NCBI RefSeq assembly: GCF_037176765.1
Contig: NC_090023.1
Location: 145,210,866-145,274,865, forward strand
DNA length: 64,000 nt
DNA from: Anolis sagrei
Lineage: Eukaryota; Chordata; Lepidosauria; Squamata; Anolidae
Direction: 5' to 3'
Part shown: positions 11,201 through 25,600 of the stretch, piece by piece
Layout: every line of letters begins with the position of its first letter
Position numbering within the stretch: position 1 is the first letter of the stretch
Made by a program: the position numbers and the translations under genes
Notes under the pieces: generated by a model
Seen by the model: only the letters and a program-made list of their open reading frames with translations
Databases searched by the model: none
What the model was told of the DNA's origin: nothing

Positions 11201-14200
11201 AGCATGGAGAGAGACAGGATGTTTCCAGAAAGATAGGCAGATAGCTAGACCCTTACTTTCCTATATAGAAATGTAATTCTTTTAATAAGCCTTTTATAAC
11301 TTTTAAAGTTTGACTTTGCTTCTGTAATTGCTGAAGCCTATTCGTTCTACTGCTAGTTCAAGAAGCTTCTGATCCGCTAAAACTCCTGCTGTTGCTGCTT
11401 TACATTTCTAAATGCTTTTCCTTTTTTTGAAATTACCCAACATCTTTTTACAGTCTTCATTCAAGCCTCCAAAGAAAGCACATGGACACTGTAACTGACA
11501 CTGTACCTCTAGTATTTCCATTGTGGGCAATTACACGAAGTGTTCTTATCATAACTTGATGCCAGAACTGATGTCTTAGTGAAGGTCTGACTCTTTAAAA
11601 ATGCTTGAATATTCATATCCATCTGTGAAGACCAGGGCTGGGAAAACTCCTATGAAACAGGTCAGGAAAAAAACCTCTAACATTGGGCCTAAAAATGTAA
11701 AATGCATTTGCTGCCTGGGAATGTAAACAAAGGACCAGAGGAGACGAATGAGGTGAAAAGGAGCAAAGGGAGCCTGTGCCAGATGCTCACTTAAGTCGTT
11801 GCTGAGGACTGAGTCACAACTGCAATATGGTGACTTTTAGACAAAGCCCCTTCAAAAATGGCATCAGGTGCAAGCCAGACTTGCTATCCGCAACTCTCCC
11901 AGGAGCAAAGCTACAGTACAATAATGCAGAATTAAATGCAGACTCTCAGTATTCTGATCACTGTTCCATCACAATTACAATTCTTCACACCCATAAATGT
12001 TTTATTCTATGGCTGACTCAATCTGGATACACACTGTAAATCTAATGGCTAATTAAGTTAAAAATAACCATTGGAAAACCAAAAGTGTCTGTAATCCATA
12101 CCTTTCACCTTAATGAGGTCAGAATTAATTTTATACTCCTGAAATGACAAAGAATAAACTACAAATCTGTCAAACAGATATAAAAAATCTTGACTTTCCC
12201 CTTTCTGGCTTTTTAAATACTGTGCAACTCTCAGCCATCTGTTGTATCAAAGTACAAACAGCAACGAACATATGGGCTTTCCCTTCTCAACCAGCTGTAG
12301 TGTAGTTAAAGTTATAATAAGAGCTTTTTGGGGAGGGGGGAGGATCAGTTTACATTAAAAACCTGGCTAGTTAAAACATCTGTTCGTGATTTTATTGTTT
12401 TAAGAGCACTAAAATATAGTACATATATTTGTCATTTCTACCACATTTTGTTAAAAATGTATGTGTTTGTCTATGTATAGTTGCAAAGATCCTATACAAG
12501 TAGATGTGGATGTTTTCACAGCTTCATGGCTAACATTTCCTCTTCTTCAAAAGCTGGCAGCTTGACAGATCAGCTCCACAAACTCGCTCTTGACAGCTAG
12601 TTAGGCTTGTGATCTAGTGAATGACCCCAAAGGCAACCATTACATTTCCTGCTACGGTTCATAGCGGAGGGATGTTAAACTGTTTGATACAAGCTGAAAA
12701 TACTGCAGGTAACCGTTGATGCTTTGCTTTGAAACATCTTGCACAGAGAAACTGTAAAGTTAGCAACCAAGAGCAATCATTGAGTAATGAGGGAGGGTTT
12801 GTCAGCACGCTAATCTTCATGAAATACAAAAACATACCTTTATCGGGATGATTCAGAATCATGATTTGTCTGTGAGCAGCTCTAATTTTGTTCTTGCCAG
12901 CAGATGGGCTATAAAGATAAATTAATGTGCTTACTATAGGTAATTATTCCTGCAAACTGTAAAATAGCCATTTGTTCACTTCTGAAAAGCAAAAAAACTA
13001 GGGGCACTTGCCATCTGGTGGTTAGGAGATGATACTACGTTTCTGAAGAGAGGTCTCCCAAAGTTTATCTGTTCTGGGTTGCAGTCTGTTCTGTGCTCCA
13101 CCCACCTTTGCACAAGAGGTGGTCTGGCCACTGGCATAAGCACCCGCAAACAATGCCAACAGCTGCATAGAGGCCCATCTTTGGACCAGAGCCTGTTTTT
13201 CTTGGCTAAGATCTGTGAGCTGGGATTCCTCAGTCAACAGCCCACTGCAAATTCCATGGCAGTATGTAAAGGTCAATACAAGTAACTACGTAATTCAAAA
13301 GCAAAGCATTTGCTAATAAAGGGATAAAAATCCACATACATTTGTGTACAAGCCCTTTTAAAAATATACTTAATCACAACTAAAATTATTTAGTGGAATA
13401 TTTCTGTCCTACATTTTATATCATTTTTCATTTCAGATGAAAGCGATGTTATTTCTATGCAGAACACTTACCTTATGCCTAAAATAAGGCTAGCTTCTCG
13501 TCTATTCATTTTCTGCTCAAATCCTCCTTTGTAATATGAAGAAAGACTCTGTATGAGACAGGAAAGATAAAATAATTAGATCGATTAATGTTCTCTCATG
13601 CAGATGGCACTTTTTTTTATCTGGAGCCACAAAACTATGGCTGAATAGTATATAAGCTCCAGCTCTACAAGAGAAGCAAGAAATGTCCATATATGTTTAT
13701 CTTTTCTTTCATTCATCTGTAATCTAAGCACAGTTGAGTTATGAAAGTTGAAAACTGGAATGAACTTAGGAGGTGATCTGTCTTAGATCACCATTTCTGC
13801 AATTTACCAAAGAACTGCTTGAGTCTGCTAATTGGCGATTTAAAAACCTATGGGAGATACAAAAAATGCCTCTCAGTTTGTCTTTCAACTACCTTCCCCT
13901 TCTCCTTTTGTAAAAAATAAAATGTGCCAAGTACCATACACAACCATGGCATTGTAAATGTCATTATTAATGTTCTCTAGGAAAAAAATGCAGGATACAG
14001 AGTTCCTTGAAGTGCTAAAATGCTATTATCTGGAATGGTTTCAGTATTTCTGTGCTTTGATTTCCAAATGTATTGATTTACATGCTATAGAAGGATGTTA
14101 AAGTATATGACAGTACCTCTAAGCCCCCCCCCCCCCAAGTCTAAATGTCTCATTAATGTAGCCAATACAATGCTAATGGGAGATATTTTAACCATGTGTC

Positions 14201-16284
14201 CAACTGAAATTAATGGAATAATGAGTTTGAGATGGACTATGGAGGTCAAATTACAATTTAGCCAATTATAAAAATTTAAAAAAATTAAGTTGAATTTCAA
14301 TTTCATTAGGCCCAGACTCCTCCAGATCCACTGGAAAACGTCAATCATCAACCAAAAAACATACTGGCTGAATATAATAGAAATTTTAGTCTAAAATGTC
14401 TAAAAAGAAAAATCTGATTGAGATCTGAATTAGGTATCAATGAAAATCTTTTAAAATATATTCATTGAGTGCCATGCCCCACAGAAGCCTCTGCCATTTC
14501 CCTGAGCTTGGGCCTTTATTAGTTAGGAAAAATCTAGTTTTCTGTGTATAATAATCATGGGGACGGGGGACACTACAGTTAGCCCTTTCCTTTAAGACAA
14601 TGGTTCTCAACCTGTGGGTCTCCAGGTGTTTTGGCCTACAACTCCCAGAAATCCCAGCCAGTTTACTAGCTATTAGGATTTCTGCAATGTGAAGGCCAAA
14701 ACATCTAGGGACCCACAGGTTGAGAACCACTGCTTTAATAAATCCCTTTCCCCTGCCCCTTTAAGAATCCTCTCCAGGGTGGAGCCTCATAGCCAGATCC
14801 AATTGCTCCCTTGGAATTGTCTATTTTGGAGTAGCGGAAGGCTGGAGAGAAGCACAATGAGCATGTTACATCGGAGCTCCATTACTAGAGACAGATGAAC
14901 GAAGGAACAAGAAGTCATCACACAAGATAAAGTTAAGTAAATAGAAGCCTCACATCTGCAAGATTTCCACCTTTTCTTAACAAAGACTCTGTCATGGGAG
15001 GAGAGAGAATTTGAACTTTGTTGTTTATTAAATTTTTGTTTACCGTTTATTTATGTATTCCAATCTGCTCTCAGCGAGATCAAGGCACCTTCCACATAAA
15101 TAGCTTGCGCAAACAGAACATTGAGTGTTAAGGGAATAAAAGGCAGAGAGGGTAACTTATAATTAAGGATTTTACTGTTATTCCCAAACTTAGGATAAAC
15201 TCTGAAAAGACTTCGGATCACAAATACTACCTTTGGTCTGTAGGGTATGAATACTATGAAGGTCTCATGTAGAGACACAAAAGGTTCAGATTTGATCTTG
15301 AAACATGATCAATGTAACAAGATTTTTCTGTCTTTTTTGTAGAGGTTTCATTGCTTCGGGAGATAAGGCCAACTTTTATCTTTTAAAAGCAAGTCATATT
15401 TGACATAATAGCTAAGAGCAAAGAGAAGCATAGGATCTTTTTGCACTTTCTAAAAACCATTTTTAACACTGAGGTCTTAAAAGGTGTAATTCAAATAACA
15501 GCGTCCTTTTATTGGCATACAAATAATAAGCAAGTACATATGTGGATCGATATCTTTTGATTTATAGAAATGAAACACTGAGAAGTCCTTTGGATAAAAT
15601 CCCTTGCATTTCAAACTCAGTCAGACATAAAGAAAGGCTTTTGAAAACTGTATTCTCTGCATCTAATACCAATAAACTTAAATAGCAAGTTACTAGTGAA
15701 TACTCTTGGAAAGTCTCTGTGTAAAAGAGTACTTTCTTCTTTAAATTGTGCAATTACAAATATATAAATGTTATATTTAAAAGTTATAGTTGTAACATCT
15801 GATCAAAGTGACTATGCAGTTTGAACCTAGCTCACCTAATCTGACCAAACTGAAAAGGAATGCTTGCCTTGAAGTTAAATTCAGTTGTCAATTCCAACTA
15901 GAACAGGTCCATTGAATGAATGGAATATGTTAAAGTAAAATCTTTGTACACTGTTTCTGATTTAGGGATTTTATTTTACTTGGGGCAACGAATTGCATTT
16001 AGCTCATTCTTCCTACAGAGGAATGTTTAGAACATGCATGTGATATTACAACAATACTTTATTAGTTCAATCCATTATCAGAATACATTATTTTAAAAAT
16101 GATGCCCTTGGTGACAAATTAGGATGCATTATACCAACATGAAGGAAATTACCAGTATTGGACATCTGAACTGTAAAGGGCCTAATTTGCACTTACAGTG
16201 TCCCTCGACTATAGCGCATAAAATATTAAGACACTTAGAAAATGTTCTTGAATTGCAAAAATATGTTTCAAAACTTCGTATGTG

Positions 16285-16327
<43 letters not shown>

Positions 16328-16622
16328 CCATATATACTCAAAGATAAGCCGAGTTTTTCAGCCCCCCTTTTCTTAGCTGAAAACATCTCCCTCGGCTTAT
16401 AATGGGGTCAAGGCCAGGCAACAGAGCCTGGAAGCCATTGCTTGGAATAGATAATATTTTTCTCTCTCTTCTTCACCTCCCTTGCCAGTGTGTTGTTTTT
16501 TTTAGTCGAGGTGGGGGTGTGAGATATATTTCATGTCCTCCTTGTTTGTATGGCTCTCTTTCGAACCCATCCAATTTTCTAATCATATGTTTGCAGGTCT
16601 TTGCAAATCCTATATAGATATA

Positions 16623-16659
<37 letters not shown>

Positions 16660-19600
16660 GAGTATAGATATATTGGGCTTGCAAATATTAAAGGGGGGAA
16701 ATGCACGCACACATACATGTCTAGATAGATATAAACATAGATATATAGGGTTTGTAAATATTGTAGGAGGAAAATACACCTATAGAGAGAGAGGATTTGC
16801 AAACATTTCAGGGGTAAATGCATATGTGAAATTAGTATATATAATTATAGATCTATATCTAGCTCTGCATTGTTTATATAGGCATTGAATGTTTGCCTGT
16901 TAGTATGTTAGAAGCTGGCCTGAGTCCCCATTGGGAGATAGGGTAGGATACAAATGAAATTTTATTATGATGATGATTAAGTTATTATTGATACCATATT
17001 GTTTTTGTTGACCCTACTTTTCCACTTACAGAGATAGTTTTCTGTTTTTATTTGAAATACGGCAGATATTCAAAAACATTTAACCTACTGATGCCTCAAT
17101 TAATGTAATTTTATTATTATCTATTTTTATTTTGAAATTTACCAGTAGCTGGTACATTTCTCACCCTCAGCTTATACTCGAGTCAAAAAGTTTTCCCAGT
17201 TTTTTGTGGTAAAATTGGGTGCCTTGGCTTATATTCGGGTCGGCTTATACTTGAGTATACATTACATAGCCACTTGGAAAACAAAAAAAGGAGTAGCTCT
17301 ATTAATCTACTGCAAGAAAAATAAACTTGTGAAAAATATTAAAGATTGATCCATCATAGCACAAACATCTGTTGGTCAGTTCACAATTCATCTCTTGAAT
17401 AAACAGCTAACCTGAATTAGGTATTTACACCTGAATATCATCTAACGTTTTTTTAAAAAACCCATAAATGAGATCTCAGCACTAAACTCACAGCAGTTGA
17501 GATTTTTCTTGCTGTTTCTGTGAAAACTTGTTCTAGTGGTTTCCAGAGATGGAATGCATAACGACCTATAAATATGGAAAGAAAAGTCAACTTAACATCT
17601 GTTCTTCGGATAAACAAGCAAGCAATAATAGTAATTTCGGGGAGGAGGGGCACAGAAAAGTATGTGATTTTTCATCTCATTGGTCTAAAGGTGCAAATTG
17701 GTGCCCTTCTCCAGACTCAAACCGTTCTCTGAGTGGCTGATTTTGGATGCAAGCCTAGTATAGCACCAAGATGAGTTGGCAAGTACAAGCAGTCTTTGCC
17801 GTTTATGGCATCATAGGGGAAAACATTTCTTTTTTAAAAAGAAATACTTACAAATTACAGCAATCACATATCATTACATTTAATATTCATGCGTGCTTTT
17901 AAATACAATATTTTGAATTTCAGGCAAAGCTAGGATAATTTCACTGATTATTTCATTTGGAAGGGGCTCATAACTAAATCTTCAATGTGACTTTCACTCT
18001 GGTTCAAAATACGAATTTTTTTCAACAGACTGGTAATGGCCTCATTCAAGAGTGCTGCAAGGAAAACTCTCCAAAAGTCATCAAATGGTACAGTTACAAG
18101 AGTAGTACAAGAACCGGCAGGATTTATGTGCACTTTTACTTGGAATATGTACCACTGGACTAAGCCATAAGATCGGAACAAACATACATGCAGATGGGGA
18201 AGTTTATGTATGAAGCAAATCCCAATTAATTTGTTTCCGAATGAGCCTATCCTATGACTGGCTGTTGGATTACAATTGGCATATGATTTATACAATAAAT
18301 AAACTTAAAACAGGAGAAGAGGGGAAAGTAATTTACATGCTGTTTTTATTATCTTTAATTATTTTCTAATAGAATGTCTGAAGACAATATGCAAAAAGTA
18401 GAACACACCAAATAAACATAGTTCACAAAGGGACACAATAAAAAGATTCCATAAATGGACACTAAAAAATTAGGCTTAAACAAAACACTAGCAGCGCTTT
18501 TGTATTGCCTGGGATGAATACGGCAAGACTAGAATCTTTTAAAAGGAGGATTCAGAAGGAAAGAATATCTTACCATTGGAAATACCTCCTTTTCATGCTA
18601 TTCATTTTCTGTCTTTAAAGACACTGACAAAAAGCTCAGTTTGTCTGAAACTTATTAAAGACACTAACTGCCAGATTCCTGGAAACATTACTACTGAAGA
18701 TCTTCCCCAGATATTTGGGAACAAATAGCTTATGAACCCAAGTCTTTCTCAGGTTCCTTTCAGCTGCTGCACCAGCACAAACTCAAAAGTTTATTCTTAC
18801 ATCTCAGGGACAGTAGATAGAATCGTAGAATCAAAGTTAGAAGAGACCTCATGGGCCATCCAGTCCAACCCCCTGCCAAGAAGCAGGAATATTGCATTCA
18901 ATCACCCCTGACAGATGGCCATCCAGCCTCTGTTTAAAAGCTTCCAAAGAAGGAGCCTCCACCACACTCCGGGACAGAGAGTTCCACTGCTGAACAGCTC
19001 TCACAGTCAGGAAGTTCTTCCTCATGTTCAGATGGAATCTCCTTTCTTGTAGTTTGAAGCCATTGTTCCTCATCCTAGTCTCCATGGAAGCAGAAAACAG
19101 GCTTGCTCCCTCCTCCCTGTGGCTTCCTCTCACATATTTATACATGGCTATCATATCTCCTCTCAGTCTTTTCTTCCAACTAAACATGCCCAGCTCCTTA
19201 AGCCACTCTTCATAGGGCTTGTTCTCCAGACTCTTGATCATTTTAGTCGCCCTCCTCTGGACACATTCCAGCTTGTCAATATCTCTCTTGAATTGTGGTG
19301 CCCAGAATTGGACACAATATTCCAGGTATGGTCTAACCAAAGCGGAATAGAGGGGTAGCATGACTTCCCTAGATCTAGACACTATGCTCCTATTGATGCA
19401 GGCCAAAATCCCATTGGCTTTTTTTTGCCGCCACATCACATTGTTGGCTCATATTTAATTTGTTGTCCACGAGGACTCCCAAGATCATTTTCACACGTAC
19501 TGCTCTCGAGCCAGGCATCCCCCACAGCAAGACAACACCGGAAGTGGCTCCTAAGATATTATAGGGCTCCAGGCCGAGACAGGAAAATACAGGGGAATAC

Positions 19601-22600
19601 TGACCAATTTCTTGTCAACCATCTTATATCCCATTGCTGTCTCAGTATACTGCAAAAAGGTTAATCTTGAGCTGATCTGACAAGCAACTTTTAATGTCCT
19701 TAAGCAGAATACATAGCCACTTATAAAGGGATATAAAATTTATTATATTTTCAAGCCATTGGAGCTGGGGGTTTTTAATGAAAGAACATAATATTGGTAT
19801 CTGATACCCCCTACAAATGAGAAAATTGTTTTGTTACATTGATAGTATTGAGGACTGTGGCCCAATTATTAGGGTGATCCCACCGCTTGGCACCAATTAT
19901 AAAGAAATCAGCCCACCAATAATCACACACAATGGAAGACTTTTGAGCCACTTCACCTCTCTCTGAGGGCTTACTAGGCTTAATCTTTTTTTTTTTTTAC
20001 TTTCTTCTTCTGAGCTGAAGGATCGGTCTTTTCTGAATCTTCTATTGCAATGGAAGGAAGCAGAGCTTGTTCATACAACGCCGCTTTCAAACGTAACTCC
20101 CTATTTTTCCTTGTTTGCGGCATGAAAGCTCTACAAATGTCACATGCCTGGGAGAGATGTTCTTCTCCCAGGCAAACAAGGCAATTAGGGTGTGCATCGT
20201 TGTCCGGGTATTTATTGGGACACGATACACACTTTTTGAAAGACGTAGTGGTCATTGTTTTTAAGTAAAAGAGTCTCTCTCTCTTCGTTGCTGCTTTTTA
20301 GCGCGGGGAGAGGGGCGGGAGGGGCTGCTCCAACTGACTTTGAGTCTCGTGAACCTTCTGTTGCTGCCGGCGCGAGCGCCGGATATTACCATATGTGTAA
20401 ATTGCAGTGACCACGTGGGGAAACTAACCCTTTACACACCAACTCTTTAGGGTAGCCCAATCCGTTACAGATAGCATTAAATATGTTGTGTATAATTTTC
20501 ATATGTGATAAAAGTATCATATCTTACAAGGACAATTTACTTGAAAAATAATTACAAATAATTACATGAAACCACTGGGAGAGATCATCTGGAGTTTTGG
20601 AGTCTGTGTCACATTTATGTGAATTACACCCAACTCTTATTAAATTGATTACTCCTTTCCACTGAATGCCAAGGATGCCATTCTGCTCCTAAACTAGTGC
20701 CTGTCATCAGTGATGGACTGGATGAGGCTAATAAATTAAACTAAATCCAGACAAAACAGAGCTACGCCTGATCAGTCGGAAGGCGGACCAGTGTGTGGCA
20801 TTACAGCCTGTATTGGAGGGGTTCACACTCCCCCTGAAGACATAGGTCCGCTGTCTGGGGGTGATCCTGGATTCATTGCTGATACTGGAATCCCGGGTGT
20901 TAGCAGTGGCCAGGATTGTCTTTGCACAATTAAAACTTGTGTGCCAGCTGCGCCCATATCTTGAGATGTCAGATCTGGCCATGGTAGACTACGCCTTAAT
21001 CACATCCCTCCTGGATTACAGCAATGCTCTCTATGTGGAGCTGCCCCTGAAGATAGTTCGGAAGTTGCAACTGGTTGAGAGATCAGCAGCCATATTACTA
21101 ACTGAAGTGCCGTATAGGGAGTGGACAATTTCTATGTTGCAGCAGCTCCACTGGCTGCCAGTCTGCTTCCAGGCCAAATACAAAGTGCTAGTCATTACCT
21201 ATAAAGCCAAAATGTTTCAGGCCCAGACTATTAGAAAAACTGCATTTCTGTATACAAACCACGAGTGCTGCAGTTTGCAGAGGAGGCCCTCCTCTTGGTC
21301 CCTGCCCTGTCTCAAGTGCAGCTGGAGGGGACAAAAGAGCTTCCCGTCTCGGAAGAACAAAAAAATGGCCCCCTTTCTCCTCTAATAAGTTCCTAAAACT
21401 TATCTATACACTTTAGCCTATGTAGAGGAGGAGGACTAATTACACCTTATACGTATATCCTGCCTAGTTGTTGAACACCTACCTTCGTTAGTCTGCCGTA
21501 TACCACTTGAATTCCAATAATTTTAGTTGATTTTAAGAGTTTTAAAGAATTTAATATGTGGTAAAAGAGTGAATGTACTATGTCATGTTTACTTAAATCA
21601 CTAATTTATCATTTTTATTTACCTTGTTTTTGACTTGTTATATATTACTCTTGGCGTTGAATGTTTACCACTGTGTTTTACTTTGTTGTAAGCTGCCCTT
21701 AGTCCCTCTGGGGATATAGAGCATTATTATTGTTATTATTAGTATTAAAATGATTATTTTAGAAACAAATTCTTACATATGGAGTCATGAGGTCCTGAAC
21801 TGTAAAGAATACCAGTGCTATAAGAAATCTCTTTGGTTCTGAATGTTTATAAGGAGCAGATTTTAAAAACCTAATAAAAAACAGAAGAAGCCATCAACAT
21901 TAATAAAACAAAAGCAATTATTTTGTCTCTATCTTGCCAAGCAAGCAATAAAGTACTCATTCCCATAAAGCGAGCTGAGAAAGCTAAAGTAAGGCCATGA
22001 ATTGCAATGGGGTGAAATAATGTATGCAGTCTTTTATTAAAGTCTACCTGTTGTTTAGTTTTTAGAAATAATTTGTGGGGTGTAAATATAGAGACATTCT
22101 GTCCTATATATTCCATTCATGGTTTTAAAAGGAAATATTCATTAATCCGGTTTTTCCAGTGTTTTCAAAATACAATGCTAGGATGGAGGGGCTTCCAAAT
22201 TTTAGGTGTTTTTTTTAAATGTAAACACTTTAATGAGACTATGTAAGTATTTCACCAAGACTAACTTGGCTAATATTTAACTCTCTGAATATAGAAATAT
22301 TAGCTTAACAACTAATCTCTGAACTGGTTCAATTTAACCTGTAACTTATATAGGATGGACTGAAAGTCACAAAGGTGCCTGATGTTTTAATAACTTTTAA
22401 AAATGCTATTTGCAGAATTTTATATAATATCATTTTATTTCTTAATATACTGTATATGATGCTATGGTATTGTAAATTAAAAACCCAAAATACATTATTA
22501 AATATCGAGGCCCCTTTGTGACTGCTGACCCACCCTGTACAAGACATTTCCATGTGAATACCTTGTATAAGTATTATCATTTTCCAAATACGCACAGTTG

Positions 22601-25600
22601 CATTCTTCCTACTGAACATATGCATTTCATTTAAATCTCATGAAGTGTAACTGTCCTAGTTTGCCTACAATCTATCAAATCTTTATTCAGCCTGTCAGTC
22701 ATAGACATTTAGGTTTCTTTCTTGTAGAAATAGACTGGGGCTAGACAGCGTGAGCGTGAAACAGAAAGGAGGAACATGAGATAGTAGTGAGGTGCTCAAA
22801 TTCAAGTAATTATTTACAAAATATAAAAGCAAAGTGCAATGAAAATCTTGAGTTTGCCTTGACAAAACATTTTAGAGCTTCTCCTGTGTCTTGATTCAGG
22901 TTTATGGTTTGTCAATAAACAGAGGGGCGAGAAGACTCACATACATATACACAAAAACTGGGATGCAACCATAGACATATTCCCGGGCACCCAAAGAAAC
23001 ATGATAAAATATATGAACTGGTGAAACTGTTGCGGTGGGAGAGGGTTGAACATCCAGAAAGCCAGCCTGATATCCAGCTAAAAGAGAATCCCCTCAGGGA
23101 AGCAAGGCCTCTTTAGAGATGTAAATAAGGCCAGATTCCAAGAAAGTCATCCAGGTGTTTCAGAAATTTCAGATGAGATATGTGCCTCAGTGAAATCTGT
23201 ACTGTGTTATATGTTTCTTATTCAGTGTCTATATTTGCATAAGATTTGTCTTTTGTCACTGAGTCTGGCTTCTATTGTAAACCCATAATCTCCATTCGGG
23301 ACTATTTCTCACTTTTCCTTAGTTTTGCCCTTTTTCTCCTGGGAGGATCTTCCAAATGGCTCCCACTTCAAATGGACAATTAGCAACTCTCAATTTTTCC
23401 CACCACAAGGGAGACTTTATCCATCTCTGACATCACAGGGAGTCCCTAGCCAGTGACAGCTCAGATCCTAGCTCAACCATTCCTGGGCCAATCAAGAGAA
23501 GGAGTTAAGTCTTCTGAATGGCTGCCACAGAGGATAAAATGCTTTGCAGTGAATTATATATTATGTCGGTTCTTTGGAGTGATTCTGCTGTTCTGACAGC
23601 CATCTGGCCAGATGAATAAAATTTCTGTTACAGGTTTCAAACCCAGGTACATTTTTCCTGGCTGTCAAAGCAGCACAGCGTGTCAGGCTGCCTCCTTGTG
23701 GTAGATAGCTGATTTCAGTAACATGATTTGTTCCCAAAAGCAGCCACTTTTCCGGAAAATCCCCTCAGTGATAGAGGGGTTTTTCTCCTTTCTTTCTCTG
23801 CCGAGAAAGAAGGTGGCCTTATTTCTCTTCAGAGAGAAATGCAACTTCAGTAACTTCTCTTCGCAGAGAAAGTAAACAGACTTCTTTCTCTTGGAAAAGC
23901 AAAGCAAATTGGTTTTAGTAGTTTCTCTCACCAGAAGAAAATATATGGCTTTGCACAACCACACTTCCTGGTAGGATTTGGAATCTGGAGAGAGATGAGA
24001 TGGGAAGACTGCCTCCCTCCAAACAGGTGAGTCTTCCTTTCATCTACTCTCCTCTCTGTGACCACCAGGTGAGTGAGGGGGGGTATCCAGATGTTACTGG
24101 GGGGGTGTGTCCAGATGTTACATAAAAACCATATTGTGCAAGGGTACCATAAAAGACTTCTAGCATAATATGTGGGCCTAGTGTATTTAACCAACCTTCT
24201 CCTTTACCTCCCCCTCCCTCCAAAAGCAGTCACAGTCAACAGAAATGACGGATTTTTTAAAAACAACTGACTAAATAATCTCTGAACAACAGTTGCAAGC
24301 AGAGTTCTAAAAGAAGCCGAAGACCTCTTCAGCTTTGGCCTTTGCGAGTGCAGTGTGGTCTGTACCCAGATGCTACCCAGATGAATATCTAGTATGTTCT
24401 GCTTCTGCTACCCAGATGAATATCTAAGAGGTGGACCAGTCAATGCAGTAAAAGAATGCTGTTGGAGAATGAGCATACCTTTGCAGAAAGCATGTCCACT
24501 TGCCAAAGTGGAAGCTCTCCATATCTAAAAGTTAAGATTCCATTCCTCCTTGAAAAGCTACCAGTGTAGCCCTTTCAGCATAGATTAAGACAAAGGGCAA
24601 AGAAGTATAATAGATGGACAGGAAGATCAGTAAAAATTTGATGCTGTGAGTTATATAACCAGATGTACTCCCCCACTAAGGCAAAACCTTTATTTGGCAA
24701 ACCCAATGCCTATCCCCTAGGTAAATAAAAAAGGCTCTATGCAAAACATCATTCTCATAACAGCAGCTGAAATAGCACTGTTCTAGAAGTTTGAACATTT
24801 CCTAAATGTAATGTTCCTTCAACAGTCTTGAAGCGTAAGACATAAAGCCAGCTCTGTACAGTCTACCACAAAGATGTACTCCAGCATGCCAATGTTGCTC
24901 CATCAAACACCTTCTTTGCAAGATGGGTCCAGCCAGTACAGAACTGAAGAACCAACATGGGAACAAAAAGGTGATGAGGGCACATGCCAAATGGTTTAAG
25001 TCAAAAAATAGGAACAGAATGTTTTAAAAGAAAAGCATCATCTGAATTATTAGACTGTATTGTATCATATTACACTCTGCACAGAGCTTCACCTTTTAAT
25101 ATAGCTCAGTGCCAGAACACATATTTTACATCCAATTCTTCAGGTTCAGAAACCTCTCCCGAATGAAACATAGTACATTATCATAGAGCTTATCTATTAT
25201 GAAACACACATACAATCATTACACTTACCTGCAAAAGCAACAGCTGCAACGCCAAGACCAACAGCTATCATAGAACTGGCCTGTTTAAAAAACATAGAAG
25301 AAATGAAGTAAGAATTAAATTATTTTGGTGCAAGATCACTTAATATTCTATAAAGAAAACTACTACCAATACAGATATGATTGTGGGGAGTGCACTAGAA
25401 ATGTATTCTCCCTGCAGTGCAAAGTCAAATGTGTAGATTGTTTTAATGATAAAAACCAACCAAGAAATCATTTAAGGGGCAGATAAATAAATGGAGCTTG
25501 CTTCCTACAGCTCCCTTGTGGTGCAGAAGAGATTTAAAGTACAGTATGAGTGGGGACAAATTCTCTCAAACTCTTCTCAGCAATTATTTTCTAACTATAC

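Noticed and set aside
12838-13548. DNAJC19 instead of DNAJC15
   Set aside because: The J-domain exons fit both paralogues, but LRYAEY in exon 1 and [15 protein letters not shown] in exon 3 occur only in DNAJC15, and EPSTI1 is its known neighbour.
16129-16402. Frames reading Ser-Leu, Arg-Glu and Ile-Tyr repeats
   Set aside because: Translations of the (CT)n(AT)n microsatellite.
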